Of a stretch of 64,000 nucleotides of DNA, positions 7,767 to 14,756 are shown in pieces (position 1 is the stretch's first letter; each line of letters opens with the position of its first letter). The position numbers were made by a program, and so were the translations under genes. Source of the DNA: JBHENC01 sp046262295 (GTDB taxonomy: Bacteria; Acidobacteriota; Blastocatellia; Pyrinomonadales; Pyrinomonadaceae); NCBI GenBank assembly GCA_046262295.1, contig JBHENC010000017.1:1-64000 (forward strand). Direction: 5' to 3'. A model generated the notes under the pieces. It worked only from the letters and a program-made list of their open reading frames with translations, was not told the DNA's origin and ran no database searches.

Positions 7767-9686
7767 ATGAGACTTTCATCTTCCACACCCAAAGCCGCCG
7801 TCGTCGCCGCGCTGCTGTTCTCCTTTGCGCTCGCCTTTATCGCGCTGCCGTTAAAGACGCACGCGCAGGATGAAGGACTCGCCGCCGGGCGTTCCTATGC
7901 GCTGGTCATCGGTAATAATACTTACCAGCATATCCGTAGGCTGAAGACCGCCGAAGATGATGCGCGGGAAGTCGCCGCCGTGCTGCAAGATCAGTATGGC
8001 TTTCAGACCAAGCTGCTCTTAAACGCCAACCGGCAGCAGATTATCTCCGCCATCAATTCGTATCGCAGAGAGTTGGACGCAAACGCCAATCTGCTCATCT
8101 ACTATGCCGGTCACGGCGTCAACGATAAGGATATAGACAAGGCTTACTGGCTGCCCGTTGATGCCACGCTTGATGACAACTCGAACTGGATTAGCGCCGA
8201 CGACATAACCAACAACATCAGAGGCATTCCCGCCAGACACGTCCTGATTGTCTCCGATAGCTGTTATTCGGGGACGCTCACCAGAGGCTTAGAGCCGTCT
8301 ATTTCAGAACCCGTCGCGCGTCAGAAGTATTTGCAGAAGATGATGGCCGGAAAGTCGCGCACCTTGATGGCGAGCGGCGGCAATGAACCTGTCGCGGATG
8401 GAGGCGGTGGCAATCATTCGATATTCGCTAATGCCTTGCTGCGCGGTTTAACGCAGGCGGATAAGCGAATGTTCACAGCCGGAGAACTATTTCAGGGCTA
8501 CATACAGGAGAGCGTAGCGGGCAGGGCGGAGCAGACGCCGGAATATAATCCTTTGCGCAATTCCGGGCACGACAACGGCGATTTCGTGTTCGTGCGCGTC
8601 AAGGTAGGCGGCAAGACGGTGGAGGTGAAGGTCAGTACGCCTGCTTCAGCGCCGCCGCCCGTCAGTGCTGCGGCCTTTGAGTTGAGCTTCTGGGATTCGA
8701 TTAAGACGAGCACCGACGCGGAAGATTACAGGGAGTATCTGGCGAAGTATCCGAACGGGCAGTTTGCCAGCATTGCCAGACGGCGCGCGGCGAAGAGTGT
8801 GGTGGCGGAAGCGGCGCAGCCTGCTAACAGACCGGCGACGAATCCGGCGGCTAATACTGTGGCGTCGAATGCTAAGTCTTCATCGGCGTTGGCGCGACGG
8901 ATTCAGACACGCGGCGGCATGGAGTTGGTGTTGATACCGGCGGGAAGTTTTATGATGGGTTCGACGAACGGCGACGCGGATGAGAAGCCTGTGCATCGGG
9001 TTGACATCAACTATTCGTTTTACATGGGAAGGACGGAGGTGACGCAGGCGCAGTGGCAGGCAGTGATGGGCACGACGGTGCAGCAACAGCGCGATAAGGC
9101 TGATCCAAAATATCCGATGCGCGGCGAGGGCGATAATAATCCTATGTACTACGTCAGTTGGGACGAGGCGCAGGCGTTCATACAAAAGTTGAATCAGCAG
9201 GATGATGGATATTACTATCGTTTGCCGAGTGAAGCGGAATGGGAATATGCGTGCCGTGCGGGAACGACGGGAGATTACGCAGGCGACTTGGATGCGATGG
9301 CATGGTACGGCGATAACTCTGGACAAACGAGATTGAACAGCGCGGAGATATTTCGGACGGACAAAGAAAATTACTACAAGCGGATTAAGGAGAACGGCAA
9401 TCAGACGCACGCGGTCGGGAGCAAAGTGCCGAACAGTTTCGGGTTGTATGATATGCATGGTAATGTTAATGAATGGTGCGCGGATTGGTATCACGATAAT
9501 TACAACGGTGCGCCGACGGATGGCAGCGCATGGGTGAGCGGTGGAGAGCAGAAATGTCGGGTGTTGCGCGGTGGTTCGTGGGTCAGCTATTCTTCTCGTC
9601 TGCGCTCCGCCTTCCGCGTCAGGGATGTGCCGGGCGGCCGCTTCTACGATTTCGGCTTTCGGGTTGTGGCCGTCGCGCGGAATTAG
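7767..9686 (+). CDS. Exported caspase-like (C14) protease fused to FGE/C-type-lectin-like domain
   Basis: A 639-residue two-domain protein. A signal peptide covers about residues 1-33. The caspase/metacaspase p20-like domain follows (GRSYALVIGNNTYQH), with catalytic His116 in YYAGHG and Cys166 in DSCYSG. A proline/alanine-rich linker spans about 290-385. The C-terminal 250 residues are a formylglycine-generating-enzyme (SUMF1)-type domain: GGMELVLIPAGSFMMGS, HRVDINYSFYMGRTEVTQAQ, YRLPSEAEWEYACRAGT, FGLYDMHGNVNEWCADWY and a terminal GGSW...FGFRV. The copper-binding cysteines of true FGE are not evident, so the domain probably binds ligand rather than making formylglycine. Such fusions occur in bacterial signalling or conflict systems. 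The 3' end is duplicated downstream (9818-9938). Confidence 0.9.
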   Translation: MRLSSSTPKAAVVAALLFSFALAFIALPLKTHAQDEGLAAGRSYALVIGNNTYQHIRRLKTAEDDAREVAAVLQDQYGFQTKLLLNANRQQIISAINSYRRELDANANLLIYYAGHGVNDKDIDKAYWLPVDATLDDNSNWISADDITNNIRGIPARHVLIVSDSCYSGTLTRGLEPSISEPVARQKYLQKMMAGKSRTLMASGGNEPVADGGGGNHSIFANALLRGLTQADKRMFTAGELFQGYIQESVAGRAEQTPEYNPLRNSGHDNGDFVFVRVKVGGKTVEVKVSTPASAPPPVSAAAFELSFWDSIKTSTDAEDYREYLAKYPNGQFASIARRRAAKSVVAEAAQPANRPATNPAANTVASNAKSSSALARRIQTRGGMELVLIPAGSFMMGSTNGDADEKPVHRVDINYSFYMGRTEVTQAQWQAVMGTTVQQQRDKADPKYPMRGEGDNNPMYYVSWDEAQAFIQKLNQQDDGYYYRLPSEAEWEYACRAGTTGDYAGDLDAMAWYGDNSGQTRLNSAEIFRTDKENYYKRIKENGNQTHAVGSKVPNSFGLYDMHGNVNEWCADWYHDNYNGAPTDGSAWVSGGEQKCRVLRGGSWVSYSSRLRSAFRVRDVPGGRFYDFGFRVVAVARN

Positions 9687-9704
9687 TAGCCTTTACGGTC
9701 TTGA

Positions 9705-9724
9705 CTGCGCGCGAATGCGCGCAG
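9705..9724. other. Perfect 8-bp hairpin after the caspase-FGE gene
   Basis: CTGCGCGC and GCGCGCAG pair around a GAAT loop, 19 bases after the stop codon. There is no U-run on the plus strand, so it may be a transcript-end stabiliser or part of the repeated 3' unit rather than a classical terminator. Confidence 0.4.
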
Positions 9725-9817
9725 CCAAAAATAGATTTCAGGACTTCGAGCAAATCAGCGAGATTTCGTCGTTAGCATCTCACGAGGGTGAGGCGGCGGA
9801 AGCGGGACACGCCACTC

Positions 9818-9938
9818 CGGGTGTTGCGCGGTGGTTCGTGGAACAATGATCCTTCGGTCGTGCGTACGTCCTTGTGACGCGCCCGGTGGCTTCCTCAACT
9901 CTATCGGGTTTCGCGTCGCGGCGGTTGCGCGAACGTAG
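9818..9938 (+). pseudogene. Broken second copy of the FGE-domain 3' end
   Basis: The 24 bases at 9818-9841 are identical to 9558-9581 inside the caspase-FGE gene, encoding VLRGGSW. The copy then reads NNDPSVVRTSL and hits a stop. After a shift of frame it continues PGGFLNSIGFRVAAVART and stops at 9936-9938, matching the family's typical ending. It is therefore the last 40 codons of a related but distinct FGE domain, disabled by a frameshift. The differences from the intact copy are not confined to one base type. Confidence 0.75.
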
Positions 9939-10016
9939 TCTTTAGCTATTTTGCCTTTTGCGCGTCAGCGCAGCGTGCGAATGCGTTCAGCGAAAACATA
10001 AGAATCTTATAAAATT

Positions 10017-10241
10017 ATGCTCACAGAAGAACACGCTCAAGAAATCTTACGCGCATTGCGCACGCTGCCGCCGGAAAAGATAGCGGAAGCGCGCGACTTC
10101 ATACGCTTCCTGCAAGTGCAGTACGGGCGCGCAACTCCGGTTGACGAAAGCGACGCATGGACGGATGAAGACCTGCGCGACTTTGCGGCGGCATCGCTCA
10201 ATTATGCCGATCAGTCCGACGCGAAAGAAAATAAAGCATGA
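10017..10241 (+). CDS. Antitoxin-like small protein (copy 1) preceding PemK/MazF
   Basis: A 74-residue acidic helical protein starting MLTEEHAQEILRALRTLPPE. The middle part (ARDFIRFLQVQYG) and the acidic WTDEDLRDFAAASL are typical of small antitoxins whose C-terminus wraps the toxin. It overlaps the toxin start by four bases (ATGA), the usual antitoxin-first coupling. The same N-terminus is reused at 11456 and, truncated, at 12997. Antitoxin role is inferred from position and size; the exact family is not certain. Confidence 0.75.
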   Translation: MLTEEHAQEILRALRTLPPEKIAEARDFIRFLQVQYGRATPVDESDAWTDEDLRDFAAASLNYADQSDAKENKA

Positions 10242-10573
10242 TGGCAGCGCCGGGCGCAGTTGTTATCGTTGATTTTCCCGGCGCAACGGGAATCAAAAGG
10301 CGTCCGGCGATTATCGTTTCAACCGCCACCTATCACGCTGCCCGACCCGATGTTATTCTCGGCGTTATCACGAGCCAGACCGCAAAAGCCATTGCACCGA
10401 CGGATTATCTTTTGCAGGATTGGACGGTTGCCGGATTACACAGCCCTTCAGCCTTTCGCGCGTTCCTCTCCACGCTTCCGGCGACAAGCGTTATCTCTAC
10501 TATCGGTCAATTGTCTGACCGCGATTGGCAGGAGATCAAAGCGCGTCTGCGAATCGCCCTTGCCGTTACATGA
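10238..10573 (+). CDS. PemK/MazF-family toxin (endoribonuclease)
   Basis: A 111-residue protein with the PemK/MazF SH3-like barrel pattern: PGAVVIVDFPGATGIKRRPA, AIIVSTATYH, ILGVITSQT, the later SAFRAFLSTLPATSVISTIGQLS and a closing DWQEIKARLRIAL helix. Members cut mRNA at short sequences when freed from their antitoxin. The N-terminus lacks the usual basic WxxxGD form but keeps the KRRPAIIVS strand. Start overlaps the upstream antitoxin by four bases. The 3' flank merges into a decayed DUF104 gene. Confidence 0.83.
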   Translation: MMAAPGAVVIVDFPGATGIKRRPAIIVSTATYHAARPDVILGVITSQTAKAIAPTDYLLQDWTVAGLHSPSAFRAFLSTLPATSVISTIGQLSDRDWQEIKARLRIALAVT

Positions 10574-10642
10574 AAGTTCTCAACCGTCCAAAGGCACCCT
10601 GATAGCCATCTTGAGTTACAATCACCGCAGACGTGAAATGCT

Positions 10643-10776
10643 ATGACGACAATCATTGAAGCGATTTACGAACAGGCGTGCGGCGTTTGAAAGAGCCGCT
10701 GGCCGTCGCCGAAGGTGAAGTGGTTGAAGTGGCGAAAGGGACGCGCGACGAAGCTGCGCAAGATGCGCTCTCGTAG
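10643..10776 (+). pseudogene. Frameshifted DUF104-type antitoxin
   Basis: The sequence is clearly homologous to the intact gene at 12335: it starts ATGACGACAATCATTGAAGC and runs parallel to it for about 130 bases, but a one-base loss near 10675 and later changes break the frame, and the C-terminal third is missing. The similarity also extends upstream of the start, including a TACAAT where the intact copy has TATAAT. No toxin follows. Confidence 0.75.
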
Positions 10777-10800
10777 AATCTTTTGGTAAAATAAAATCCT

Positions 10801-11052
10801 ATGTCCACTGCTTCTCTACCAAAAGTGCGAAAGGCGACAATCAAATACGATTTCGACAAGTTGTCTGAATGGCTCAAGGCGCATCGCCATGAATACTCCG
10901 GCAAGTGGATCGTGCTCGACGGCGACCGCTTGATTGGCGCAGGCGATGATCCGCGCCCGATTGTCGCGCAGGCTCGCGCCGAAGGCCTGGCGCTGCCTTT
11001 TGTCGAGTTCGTGCGCGACGCCTCAGAGCCATTTACGGGTGGCTGGTTGTGA
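10801..11052 (+). CDS. DUF5678-like small protein
   Basis: An 83-residue protein. The segment LKAHRHEYSGKWIVLDGDRLIGAGDD followed by an A-x3-G region and a final LPFVEFVRDA matches the pattern of DUF5678, a short alpha/beta module of unknown function (about 50 residues, with W, DG and G positions conserved). It is placed directly before a retropepsin-like remnant, a pairing I believe recurs in other genomes, though this cannot be checked here. It is probably intact. Confidence 0.65.
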   Translation: MSTASLPKVRKATIKYDFDKLSEWLKAHRHEYSGKWIVLDGDRLIGAGDDPRPIVAQARAEGLALPFVEFVRDASEPFTGGWL

Positions 11053-11060
11053 GCGCGTAG

Positions 11061-11446
11061 CAGCTTACCTTCACAAACCGCATTGACTACACTGCTTTTG
11101 GCGATCTGATTCTTCCAATCGCTCTTTCGTCCGACATTGCTAATCGAATTTTAGTCAGAGTGAAACTCAACACCGGCAGCACGTTGTGTGTTTTCCAACG
11201 CATTTATGCTGAACTGCTCGGCTTCGATGTTGAACGCGGAACGCCGCAACCCATTCGTACTGCGACAGGCTCATTCAACTCTTACGGACACGAACTTACG
11301 ATAACCGTCGGCGAACTCGAATGGCAGGCAATCGTCTATTTCGCGGAAGATGAAAGTTTCCCGCTTAACGTGGTCTGGATCGCCTGCGCGTCGGCATTGT
11401 TGATTACAAACAACTGCTCTACTTGAGTCCCTACGACGAGGCGTAA
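11061..11446 (+). pseudogene. Decayed retropepsin-like aspartyl protease
   Basis: Reading from 11061, the frame gives a protease fold: ILVRVKLNTGSTLCVFQ, then TATGSFNSYGHELTITVG and VYFAEDESFPLNVV. Around 11370 the frame shifts and continues as GLDRLRVGIVDYKQLLYLS, then PYDEA and a stop at 11444-11446, the expected C-terminus. The catalytic DTGS motif reads NTGS, so the active aspartate is replaced. No ATG precedes the conserved part. Loss of the aspartate, the start and the frame together indicate a pseudogene. Confidence 0.7.
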
Positions 11447-11455
11447 AACGGAAAT

Positions 11456-11737
11456 ATGCTCACAGAAGAACACGCCCAGGAAATCTTACGCGCATTGCGC
11501 ACGCTGCCGCCGGAAAAGATTACGCAAGCGCGCGACTTCATACGCTTCCTCCAAGCGCAGTACGGGCGCGCGACACCGATTGACGAAAGCGATGCATGGA
11601 CGGATAAAGACTTGCGCTATGTTGCGTCTGCCGCAACTAAATCGGCGGCGATTCTGGAACGTATTGCGGCATTGCCGTCGGAAGGTAACGGCAAGAAGTT
11701 CTCAAACCGCGAACATGATCGCGTGCTGTATAGCTAA
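11456..11737 (+). CDS. Antitoxin-like small protein (copy 2), orphan
   Basis: A 93-residue protein whose first 55 residues are nearly identical to the antitoxin at 10017 (MLTEEHAQEILRALRTLPPE and the QYGRATP region). The C-terminus differs: AAILERIAALPSEG and a closing FSNREHDRVLYS, of the kind often seen on antitoxins paired with PIN-domain toxins. No toxin gene follows; instead 30 bases of a DUF104 gene remain. It may be an antitoxin that has lost its toxin, still able to act as an anti-addiction protein. Confidence 0.6.
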   Translation: MLTEEHAQEILRALRTLPPEKITQARDFIRFLQAQYGRATPIDESDAWTDKDLRYVASAATKSAAILERIAALPSEGNGKKFSNREHDRVLYS

Positions 11738-11766
11738 AGAGCCGCTTGCTGTCGCCGACGGTGAAG
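11736..11766 (+). pseudogene. Short remnant of a DUF104 antitoxin gene
   Basis: About 30 bases (AAAGAGCCGCTTGCTGTCGC and following) correspond to codons 18-27 (KEPLAVADGE) of the DUF104 gene at 12335. It is fused to the end of the orphan antitoxin and is non-functional. Confidence 0.6.
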
Positions 11767-11820
11767 ACGGGGCGCGGGCCGTTTGGTAGATGCCAACTCG
11801 AAGAATGGTTCGCGCTCACC

Positions 11821-12033
11821 TCATGCGGCAATTTCAACGTAGTCGGTTTGTATTGTCGGTTCAGGGATCGGCAGACCGTCTTCTTTCATTCCTTTAATAT
11901 GAATTTCAACAGCTTCCTGTAATAGTTGTTTTGTTTCTTCGATGGTGTCTCCGGCGGCGACGCATCCCGGTAGGTCAGGAATATATGCGGCGTAGTTGTT
12001 TTCTGCTTTTTCAATGACGATTGCGTATCTCAT
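11821..12033 (-). CDS. hicB: HicB-family antitoxin
   Basis: A 70-residue HicB-type protein with the partial RNase H fold of the family: MRYAIVIEKAENNYAAYIPD, the hallmark DLPGCVAAGDTIEET, and the helix LLQEAVEIHIKGMKEDG. The usual C-terminal DNA-binding domain is missing, as in many short HicB proteins. It lies downstream of hicA with a one-base overlap (TAATG). It neutralises HicA by covering its active site. The module runs against the direction of the surrounding toxin-antitoxin genes. Confidence 0.9.
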   Translation of the reverse strand: MRYAIVIEKAENNYAAYIPDLPGCVAAGDTIEETKQLLQEAVEIHIKGMKEDGLPIPEPTIQTDYVEIAA

Positions 12034-12227
12034 TATTTCTTCTCCTTTAATTGTGCTTGCTTTAGAATACTATTTGTTGTGCCCAACGGAAGGTCTTTGC
12101 TCATTTTGCCCGCCACCGTTACACGCCCTTTTTTCACTGGATGCTTGAAATGCCGATGGCTGCCTTCCGTGTTGATATGATACCACCCGTCCGCTTCGAT
12201 CAACTTAATTATCTCTTTGACCTTCAT
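12033..12227 (-). CDS. hicA: HicA-family toxin (mRNA interferase)
   Basis: A 64-residue protein from the ATG at 12225-12227: MKVKEIIKLIEADGWYHIN and GSHRHFKHPVKKGRVTVAG, then a PLGTTNSILKQAQL helix. The catalytic histidine is in GSHRHFKHP. The frame can also be opened by a TTG two codons earlier, but the ATG has the better AGGGA spacing. Order toxin-then-antitoxin and the one-base overlap with hicB are typical. HicA cleaves mRNA independently of, or bound to, ribosomes. Confidence 0.9.
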   Translation of the reverse strand: MKVKEIIKLIEADGWYHINTEGSHRHFKHPVKKGRVTVAGKMSKDLPLGTTNSILKQAQLKEKK

Positions 12228-12308
12228 TAGCAATATCCCTTTGAGGTTTAGAATTCTACGTCAAGACGAGAAATAATTTTAGATATAAAGTGCTCACGTG
12301 GATTAAGG

Positions 12309-12314
12309 TATAAT
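12309..12314 (+). promoter_or_regulatory. Candidate -10 element of the DUF104-PIN module
   Basis: TATAAT lies 20 bases ahead of the DUF104 start; the frameshifted copy at 10643 has TACAAT at the same distance in otherwise similar sequence. No good -35 hexamer is visible. Confidence 0.4.
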
Positions 12315-12334
12315 CGTTGCGGAGATGAAAAGTT

Positions 12335-12559
12335 ATGACGACCACGATTGAAGCGATTTACGAACAGGGCGTGTTGCGTTTGAAAGAACCGCTGGCGATT
12401 GCCGACGGTGAAGTGGTTGAAGTGACGATCACGACGCTCGACGAAGCTGCGCCGGATGCGCTCTCCGATTTGCTGGGACGTTGCGCCGTTGATACCGGAA
12501 TCCAAGACCTCGCCGAACAGCATGACCACTATCTTTACGGCACACCGAAACGCGATTGA
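12335..12559 (+). CDS. DUF104 (AF2212-like) antitoxin
   Basis: A 74-residue protein starting MTTTIEAIYEQGVLRLKEPL and continuing IADGEVVEVTI, the AF2212/PG0164-like (DUF104) beta-strand signature. The C-terminus IQDLAEQHDHYLYG is a common tail of antitoxins paired with PIN toxins. The PIN gene begins 12 bases after its stop. Two broken relatives (10643, 11736) lie upstream, so the module has been duplicated and lost locally. Confidence 0.85.
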   Translation: MTTTIEAIYEQGVLRLKEPLAIADGEVVEVTITTLDEAAPDALSDLLGRCAVDTGIQDLAEQHDHYLYGTPKRD

Positions 12560-12571
12560 GAGGCACGGGCA

Positions 12572-12976
12572 GTGACTGTCTTTGTTGACACCGCCGCATG
12601 GCTCGCGTTGCTCAACACACGTGACGCGCTGCACGCTCCCGCCCTGCGCGTGATGGCTGGCCTTCAACGGCAAAACGCGCTGCTGACCACCACCGAATTC
12701 ATCTTAATCGAACTCGCCAACGCGCTCTCCGCTCCGGCCTTTCGCGTGCAAGCTGCCGCTTTCATTGAAGGCCTGCAAACGCTAACTTACGCGCGCATCG
12801 TTCCTGCCAGCGCGATGCTGTTCGCTGATGGCATGAATCTTTACCGCGAGCGTCCTGACAAGCAATGGAGCTTAATCGACTGCACAAGTTTCATCGTAAT
12901 GCGAGAGGCGAACATCACAGACGCCTTTTCGTCAGACCATCATTTCGAGCAAGCAGGCTTTATCAAGCTGCTGTAA
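12572..12976 (+). CDS. PIN-domain toxin (VapC-like ribonuclease)
   Basis: A 134-residue PIN domain with a GTG start. The acidic active-site residues are visible: the first Asp in VFVDTAAWLAL, Glu in TTEFILIELANAL, Asp in WSLIDCTSFIVM, and a final Asp in DAFSSDHHFEQAGF. PIN toxins cleave tRNA or rRNA and are held by the cognate antitoxin. It forms a pair with the DUF104 protein immediately upstream. It looks complete, in contrast to the remnants around it. Confidence 0.88.
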   Translation: MTVFVDTAAWLALLNTRDALHAPALRVMAGLQRQNALLTTTEFILIELANALSAPAFRVQAAAFIEGLQTLTYARIVPASAMLFADGMNLYRERPDKQWSLIDCTSFIVMREANITDAFSSDHHFEQAGFIKLL

Positions 12977-12996
12977 ATCAAATGTTTCGGATAATC

Positions 12997-13089
12997 ATGC
13001 TCACAGAAGAACACGCTCAAGAAATCTTGCGCGCATTGCGCACGCTGCCGCCGGAAAAAATCACGCAAGAGCGCGACTTCATTGCCTGA
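12997..13089 (+). pseudogene. Truncated antitoxin start (copy 3)
   Basis: The first 90 bases of the antitoxin found at 10017 and 11456 recur almost unchanged (MLTEEHAQEILRALRTLPPE), but the frame ends after 30 codons in DFIA and a TGA. No toxin follows and the minus-strand hydroxylase operon begins within 18 bases. Confidence 0.7.
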
Positions 13090-13106
13090 CAAAATTACAG
13101 GAACCG

Positions 13107-14111
13107 TTACTGTTGTGCTTCATCCGGTGGCGCGAGTGTTGCCGCGAGGCCGCGCCGTGCGAGGACGCCGATGATGTGGCGGCGGTAGGTGGTGGTTGAT
13201 GCGGAAGTGCGCAGAGGTTTCGCCGTGCGTCTGGTCAGGTCGGCGGCTTGCTCTAAGGCTTCTTTCGTTAAAGGTTTTCCGACGAAAAGCTCGCGCACGC
13301 CTTCGACAAGACGCGGGCTTGGATTAAGGGCGGTGATGGCGATCTGCGCGTCGGTGCAAAGCCCCGCGTCGTCTGTTTTGACGGCAACAGCGGCCGCCGC
13401 GAGCGGATAATCAATTGACTCGCGTATGCGGAATTTGTTGTAAACGCCTCTGTATCCGGCAGAGCTTGCGGGAAGGCGGACTTCGCACAAAATTTCGTCA
13501 GCCGCAAGATCGTACTTTTTGATTCCGTCGTCTACAAAGAATTTATCGAGCGACACAATGCGTTCGCCGCGCGGACTGAGGAGTTTGACGCTTGCACCGA
13601 GCGTCAAGAGCGCGGGCGCGATGTCGCCTGAATAAACCGCCCAGCATTTCGCGCTTCCGGGCGCGACGTGGCAAATCGTGCCGTCCTTCTTCAAACAGAA
13701 ATCGTTGGCCTTGCGCCAGAAATAGGATTGATTGTAATAAACGCAGCGCGTGTCGAGACACAGATTGCCGCCGATGGTTCCCATGTTGCGTATGTTCGGC
13801 CCGGCGACTTGCCCGGCGGCAGAAGCAACGACGGGGAACATCTCGCGCACCGTCGCATCGTTTGCGAGCGCCGCGACAGTCGTCAACGCGCCGACGCGCA
13901 ATCCGTCCTGCTCATCGAAGCGTATGCCGCGCAACTCGTCTATCCCGCGCAGGTCTAGAACGTGCGCGGGCGTCTCGATACGCATACGCATATTAATCAC
14001 CATGTCGCTTCCACCCGCGACGATTCGCACTTGTCCGGCGTGCGCCCGCAAAACTTCCAACGCCTCCGAAAGCGTCTGCGGGCGATGCAGTGTGAATGAT
14101 GCCATTGTCAT
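13107..14111 (-). CDS. Molybdenum hydroxylase FAD/[4Fe-4S] subunit, 4-hydroxybenzoyl-CoA reductase beta-like
   Basis: The 334-residue flavoprotein subunit of a xanthine-oxidase-family enzyme. The FAD-binding motif is at about 30-35 (IVAGGSDMVINMR) and GPNIRNMGTIGGNL near 104-117. Right after it is an insertion with Cys123, Cys139, Cys147 and Cys156. That spacing agrees with the extra [4Fe-4S] cluster known from the beta subunit of 4-hydroxybenzoyl-CoA reductase, which lets electrons flow to the substrate. CoxM-type subunits lack it. It is the last gene of the hydroxylase cluster, separated from the large subunit by a Uma2 gene. Substrate is not proven. Confidence 0.85.
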   Translation of the reverse strand: MTMASFTLHRPQTLSEALEVLRAHAGQVRIVAGGSDMVINMRMRIETPAHVLDLRGIDELRGIRFDEQDGLRVGALTTVAALANDATVREMFPVVASAAGQVAGPNIRNMGTIGGNLCLDTRCVYYNQSYFWRKANDFCLKKDGTICHVAPGSAKCWAVYSGDIAPALLTLGASVKLLSPRGERIVSLDKFFVDDGIKKYDLAADEILCEVRLPASSAGYRGVYNKFRIRESIDYPLAAAAVAVKTDDAGLCTDAQIAITALNPSPRLVEGVRELFVGKPLTKEALEQAADLTRRTAKPLRTSASTTTYRRHIIGVLARRGLAATLAPPDEAQQ

Positions 14112-14161
14112 AATTGACAGTTATTCCTAATTCCAGTGAGCTACGAAGTTCGTTTGAAACT

Positions 14162-14740
14162 TCAAGAATCAAAATCAACCTTGCGATAAATCTCGGCAAG
14201 CAAAACCTGAAAACTTACGGAAGAGAGATCAAGCGTATCTGACAGTTCACGGTAATCATGCTGTGCCCATTGATGATTATTACCAAGTTGAAAATGTTCG
14301 ACGGAGATTTGATACTGGTCGATTAAAACGTATTCGCGCAGTGTCGGAATTGATTTGTATTGATCGAATTTTTGTCCGCGATCATATTTCTGCGTTGGCT
14401 TTGAAAGCACTTCCACAAGGATTGTCGGGTTCGTCGCCGTGTCATACTTATCCTTTGTCAATTCCACTGCATCGCAGAAAACGGAAACATCCGGGTAGGT
14501 GTAAAGCTTGCTAGACGTGGCGATGCGCATATCGCTGGTGAACACATCGCAGAGTTTGTCGCGCAAGCCTGCGCTCAAAGCAGTAAAGATATTAGCTGCA
14601 ATCCGGTTGTGATTAAGTGATGCGCCGGTCATCGCAAAAATTTCACCGTCGTAAAATTCATGCTTCGTTGCAGCCGTTTCTTCGACGCTGAAGTAATCTT
14701 CAAGCGTGTAGAGCCTGTCGGTTTTTCGCTGTGTGCTCAT
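14162..14740 (-). CDS. Uma2-family putative endonuclease (DUF820)
   Basis: A 192-residue protein starting at ATG 14738-14740 (MSTQRKTDRLYTLEDYFSVE). It shows the Uma2/DUF820 restriction-endonuclease-like fold: KHEFYDGEIFAMTGA, HNRIAANI, YPDVSVFCDAVE, and VEVLSKPTQKYDRGQKFDQY. The acidic PD and VEV positions match the PD-(D/E)XK arrangement. The function of the family is unknown. The upstream frame is open for another 64 codons, but these are the reverse of the large-subunit end. It sits between the large and medium hydroxylase subunit genes and is visibly AT-richer, so it is probably inserted. Confidence 0.85.
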   Translation of the reverse strand: MSTQRKTDRLYTLEDYFSVEETAATKHEFYDGEIFAMTGASLNHNRIAANIFTALSAGLRDKLCDVFTSDMRIATSSKLYTYPDVSVFCDAVELTKDKYDTATNPTILVEVLSKPTQKYDRGQKFDQYKSIPTLREYVLIDQYQISVEHFQLGNNHQWAQHDYRELSDTLDLSSVSFQVLLAEIYRKVDFDS

Positions 14741-14756
14741 AACCTTTGAGCGAAGC

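Noticed and set aside
9818..9938. Template repeat of a diversity-generating retroelement for the caspase-FGE gene
   Set aside because: The copies differ at T, G and C positions as much as at A positions, the downstream copy is frameshifted coding sequence, and no reverse transcriptase gene is within the window.
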